A stretch of 64,000 nucleotides of DNA from Slackia sp. (GTDB lineage Bacteria > Actinomycetota > Coriobacteriia > Anaerosomatales > Anaerosomataceae), in assembly GCA_020725885.1 (NCBI GenBank), contig DYEA01000008.1, forward strand, positions 198,119-262,118, in the 5' to 3' direction. The first letter of the stretch is position 1, and each line of letters starts with the position of its first letter. Shown here in pieces: positions 61,279 to 64,000 of this stretch. The position numbers and the translations under genes were made by a program. Under the pieces are notes generated by a model. That model was not told where the DNA came from and made no database searches. It saw nothing but the letters and a program-made list of their open reading frames with translations.

Positions 61279-62379
61279 TCACTCCTGCACGGCGCACGCT
61301 GCCTCCGCCTCGCCGAGCAGCTCGGCTTCTGCGGGGTTGGCGCCCGGCCACCAGCGCTTGCCGAGCGCGAGCGCCGCGTTCACGAGCAGGATGAGCACGG
61401 GAACCTCGACGAGCGGCCCGACGACGGCCGCGAACGCCTGCCCCGAATCCAGCCCGAACGTGGCCACCGCCACCGCGATCGCGAGCTCGAAGTTGTTCCC
61501 GGCGGCGGTGAAGGACACCGAGGTCGCCTTCGGGTAGTCAGCGCCGAGCCGGTGGCTCGCCCAGAACGCCGAGAAGAACATGAGGACGAAGTAGGCCACG
61601 AGCGGCACCGCGATGCGCACGACGTCGAACGGGATCTCGACGATAAGGTCGCCTTTGAGCGAGAACATCATCACGATCGTGAACAGCAGCGCCACGAGCG
61701 TGATGGGCGAGATGCGGGGGACGAAGCGCGTCTCGTACCAGTGCTCGCCTTTGGCGCGGACGAGGAAGAAGCGCGTCGCCGCGCCCGCCGCGAACGGGAT
61801 GCCGAGGTAGACGAGCACGCTTTGTGCGATCTCCCACGGCGAGATGTGCACCGCCATGCCCGACAGTCCGACGAGCGGCGGCAGCACCGTGATGAACAGC
61901 CAGGCCATCGGCGCGTAGAAGACCACTTGGAATATCGCGTTCAGCGCGACGAGACCGGCGCCGTACTCGCAGTCGCCGCGCGCAAGGTCGTTCCAGACGA
62001 GCACCATCGCGATGCAGCGAGCCAGCCCGATGAGGATGAGCCCCACCATGTACTCGGGCTTGTCGCGCAGGAGCGTCGCCGCGAGCACGAACATGATGAG
62101 TGGCCCGACAATCCAGTTCAGCGTGAGCGAGAGCGCCATGACCCTGCGGTTGCGGAACACGTCGGGCAGCTCCTCGTACCGCACCTTCGCGAGCGGCGGA
62201 TACATCATGAGGATGAGGCCGATGGCGATCGGCACGTTGGTCGTGCCGATCGAGAGGCGGTCGATCAGGTCCGGCATGGCGGGGACGAGCGCGCCGAGCG
62301 CGACGCCGGCCGCCATGGCCAGGAAGATCCACAGCGTGAGATAGCGGTCGAGGAACGAGAGCCGTTTCGAGACGCCCAT
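61279..62379 (-). CDS. acr3: ACR3-family arsenite efflux permease
   Basis: The 366-residue protein has ten hydrophobic helices with the ACR3 hallmarks: [35 protein letters not shown] (the catalytic cysteine) and [21 protein letters not shown]. It exports arsenite (As(III)) using the proton gradient. ATG at 62379 has GGGAGGG upstream. It diverges from the ArsR gene, whose operator lies in the shared intergenic region. Confidence 0.94.
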   Translation of the reverse strand: MGVSKRLSFLDRYLTLWIFLAMAAGVALGALVPAMPDLIDRLSIGTTNVPIAIGLILMMYPPLAKVRYEELPDVFRNRRVMALSLTLNWIVGPLIMFVLAATLLRDKPEYMVGLILIGLARCIAMVLVWNDLARGDCEYGAGLVALNAIFQVVFYAPMAWLFITVLPPLVGLSGMAVHISPWEIAQSVLVYLGIPFAAGAATRFFLVRAKGEHWYETRFVPRISPITLVALLFTIVMMFSLKGDLIVEIPFDVVRIAVPLVAYFVLMFFSAFWASHRLGADYPKATSVSFTAAGNNFELAIAVAVATFGLDSGQAFAAVVGPLVEVPVLILLVNAALALGKRWWPGANPAEAELLGEAEAACAVQE

Positions 62380-62416
62380 GCGCCCTCCCTTGCGAGACGT
62401 GTTGCGGCCAGCATAT

Positions 62417-62436
62417 ACTTCGATGGTCATCGAAGT
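62417..62436. promoter_or_regulatory. ArsR operator
   Basis: ACTTCGATG and CATCGAAGT form a perfect inverted repeat around GT. It overlaps the -10 TATACT (62414-62419) of the arsR promoter, so ArsR would block its own transcription and probably that of acr3. Confidence 0.75.
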
Positions 62437-62449
62437 AAAGGGGTATGGC

Positions 62450-62779
62450 ATGGCTGTGGCGGAGCGGCTCACCGATGCCGAGTTGGACGCCGCGCTCAAG
62501 GCGCTGGCCTCTGCGCAGCGCCGCGAGATCGTGCGGCTGCTCGCTTCCGCCGACGCCGAGGCCGACGAGACGTGCTGCGCAGCAGGCGAGGTGTGCGCGT
62601 GCAGGCTGTCTGAGCGGCTCGGCCTGGCGGCCTCGACGATCTCGCACCACATGGCGGTGCTCCGCGACGCGGGTCTCGTGCACGCGCGCAAAGACGGAAC
62701 CTGGGTGTACTACACGCTGGACAGGCGGCGGCTCCGGGAAGTCGCAGACGCCATCGCCGACCCCTGCGGCCAGCTCTGA
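62450..62779 (+). CDS. arsR: ArsR-family arsenic-responsive repressor
   Basis: The 109-residue winged-helix protein has a cysteine cluster ([19 protein letters not shown]), like the ELCVCD site of ArsR proteins, ahead of the DNA-reading helix [18 protein letters not shown]. As(III) binding would release it from DNA. I choose ATG 62450 because AAGGGG precedes it; an upstream in-frame ATG at 62423 lies inside the operator. It is followed by the permease gene after 11 bases. Confidence 0.92.
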   Translation: MAVAERLTDAELDAALKALASAQRREIVRLLASADAEADETCCAAGEVCACRLSERLGLAASTISHHMAVLRDAGLVHARKDGTWVYYTLDRRRLREVADAIADPCGQL

Positions 62780-62790
62780 AAGGACCTCGC

Positions 62791-63768
62791 GTGGACGTGT
62801 TTGCGCCGCTTGAGCGGCTCGCTGAGTGGATGACGTACGACGTGATCGGCCTGGCTCGAGGCAGCAAGCTCGGGTCGGCGCTCGCGTTCTTCCTCTACGA
62901 CGTCCCGAAGATCTTGATCCTGCTCGCGGTCGTGGTCTTCGCCGTGGCGATCGTACGCTCGTTCTTCCCGCCGGAGCGCACGCGGAAGTACCTCTCGCAC
63001 TCGAAGGAGTACGTCGGGAACGTGCTCGCGGCGCTGCTCGGCGTCGTCACGCCGTTCTGCTCGTGCTCGGCGGTGCCGCTGTTCATCGGGTTCGTCGAGT
63101 CCGGCGTGCCGCTCGGCGTGACGTTCTCGTTCCTGATCTCAAGCCCGATGGTGAACGAGGTCGCGCTCGTGCTGCTGCTCGGGATGTTCGGCTGGAAGAT
63201 CGCGGGGCTGTACATGGCCTCCGGGCTTGCCGTGGCGATCGTCGGCGGCATCGTCATGGGGCGGCTCGGGCTCGAGGACGAGATCGAAGAGTACGTGCGG
63301 TCCATCCGCATGGGAGAGGCCGAGGTGCCGACGATGACGTGGTCCGAGCGGACCGCGTACGCGCGCGCCTCCGTCCGCGACATCGTCGGGAAGGTGTGGC
63401 CGTACGTCGTGGGCGGCATCGCGGTCGGGGCCTTCATGCACGGGTACGTGCCGGCCGACGCGCTCGCCGGCGTCGCCGGCCCGCGCAACCCGTTCGCCGT
63501 GCCGGCGGCCGTGCTCGTCGGCATCCCGCTGTACAGCAGCGCCGCCGGCATCGTGCCGCTGGTGAGCGTGCTTACCGACAAGGGCATGGCGATGGGGACC
63601 GTGCTCGCGTTCATGATGGCGGTCACGGCGCTGTCGTTGCCCGAGTTCGTGATCCTGCGCAAGGTGATGAAGCCGAAGCTGCTCGCGGTCTACGCGGCCG
63701 TCGGGTTCGTCACGATCACCGTGACCGGCTACCTGTTCAACTGGGCGATACCGGCGCTTGGCCGGTGA
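62791..63768 (+). CDS. ArsP-type permease (DUF318)
   Basis: The 325-residue protein has about eight to ten hydrophobic segments and the family hallmark TPFCSCSAVPLFIGFVESGVPLG, then SSPMVNEVALVLLLGMFG. In the second half GIPLYSSAAGIVPLV repeats the pattern. Some members export organoarsenicals or act with thioredoxin-like partners; many are uncharacterised. Placement after arsR and before a thioredoxin-like gene supports an arsenic role. GTG at 62791 follows AAAGGAC. Confidence 0.88.
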   Translation: MDVFAPLERLAEWMTYDVIGLARGSKLGSALAFFLYDVPKILILLAVVVFAVAIVRSFFPPERTRKYLSHSKEYVGNVLAALLGVVTPFCSCSAVPLFIGFVESGVPLGVTFSFLISSPMVNEVALVLLLGMFGWKIAGLYMASGLAVAIVGGIVMGRLGLEDEIEEYVRSIRMGEAEVPTMTWSERTAYARASVRDIVGKVWPYVVGGIAVGAFMHGYVPADALAGVAGPRNPFAVPAAVLVGIPLYSSAAGIVPLVSVLTDKGMAMGTVLAFMMAVTALSLPEFVILRKVMKPKLLAVYAAVGFVTITVTGYLFNWAIPALGR

Positions 63769-63781
63769 GGAAGGAGGCGGC

Positions 63782-64000
63782 GTGGTCATCAAGGTCCTGG
63801 GTTCGGGGTGCAAGAACTGCGACCGGCTGGAGGCAGTCGCGCGGGAGGCGGTCGAGCGTCTCGGGTTCGACGCGACGATCGAGCACGTGCGCGACTTCGC
63901 GGACATCATGTCGTACGGCGTGATGACGACGCCGGCGCTCGTGGTCGACGAGCAGGTGAAGCTCGCCGGCCGCGTGCCGAGCGTGGACGACGTCGTCAAG
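63782..64000 (+). CDS. Thioredoxin-like small redox protein (cut by right edge)
   Basis: 73 codons are visible before the window ends. The protein begins VIKVLGSGCKNCDRLEAVARE with the redox pair CKNC and continues with the thioredoxin-fold MTTPALVVDEQVKLAGRVPS. This matches the small redox-active disulfide proteins found next to DUF318 permeases. GTG at 63782 follows GAAGGAGG. Confidence 0.88.
   Translation, partial: MVIKVLGSGCKNCDRLEAVAREAVERLGFDATIEHVRDFADIMSYGVMTTPALVVDEQVKLAGRVPSVDDVVK

Noticed and set aside
60385-62613. Plus-strand frame of 742 codons across the phosphoesterase and acr3
   Set aside because: It is a shadow of the phosphoesterase gene in another frame and of acr3 in antisense.

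Overview
This is a 64 kb stretch of a GC-rich chromosome that includes the replication origin. Several features point to an anaerobic or microaerophilic actinobacterium, most likely Coriobacteriia-like: DnaA boxes of the TTGTCCACA type, ceoBC-like TrkA pairs, pafBC regulators, many GTG starts, and anaerobe enzymes (hybrid cluster protein, N-terminal-rubredoxin rubrerythrin, multihaem cytochrome, serine dehydratase with iron-sulfur cysteines, ornithine-fermentation enzymes). The exact lineage is an inference. No CRISPR array, insertion sequence or prophage was seen.

Layout. A GHKL ATP-binding protein gene (1-614, minus) is cut by the left edge. An origin-like region with DnaA boxes follows (615-1342). 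Next is the conserved origin cluster rpmH-rnpA-yidD-yidC-jag-rsmG-parA-parB, with two parS sites at the start of rsmG, then a YtxH-like gene and the recombination nuclease pair addB-addA. From 12.6 to 18.4 kb there are rlmN with an N-terminal-rubredoxin rubrerythrin, a multihaem cytochrome, an HtrA protease and D-Ala-D-Ala ligase. From 18.4 to 25.0 kb the minus strand carries an orphan CHASE4-PAS histidine kinase, a P-type ATPase under a yybP-ykoY (Mn2+) riboswitch, and the two-subunit serine dehydratase.

From 25 to 34 kb there are dinG, pafBC with a structured RNA upstream, and an uncharacterised three-gene group (pseudo-histidine kinase, anchored helical protein, multi-TM protein). From 34.0 to 37.6 kb lies a nitrosative-stress module: a Crp/Fnr regulator, a palindromic site, ygbA, ferredoxin, hcp and a mini-cytochrome. 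Then come a membrane M28 peptidase, a GGDEF protein, a Trk potassium system with a small TM protein, VanW, and an sdpR-sdpI pair.

From 48.5 to 54 kb there are tRNA-Gly(CCC), an M23 peptidase and the rpsF-ssb-rpsR-yybS-rplI-dnaB cluster with an S6:S18-type leader. An FAD oxidoreductase, the ord-ortA-ortB ornithine-degradation genes, a CDF transporter, a RimK-like ligase and a phosphoesterase follow. The window ends in an arsenic cluster (acr3, arsR, arsP-type permease, thioredoxin-like).

The points I judge most worth following are: the repeated contracted CxCH haem motif in two cytochromes; the Mn2+ riboswitch whose invariant sequence contains the stop codon of sdaAA; the kinase-dead sensor cassette; the FNR-like palindrome in front of the nitrosative-stress operon; and the structured RNA between pafB and the sensor cassette.
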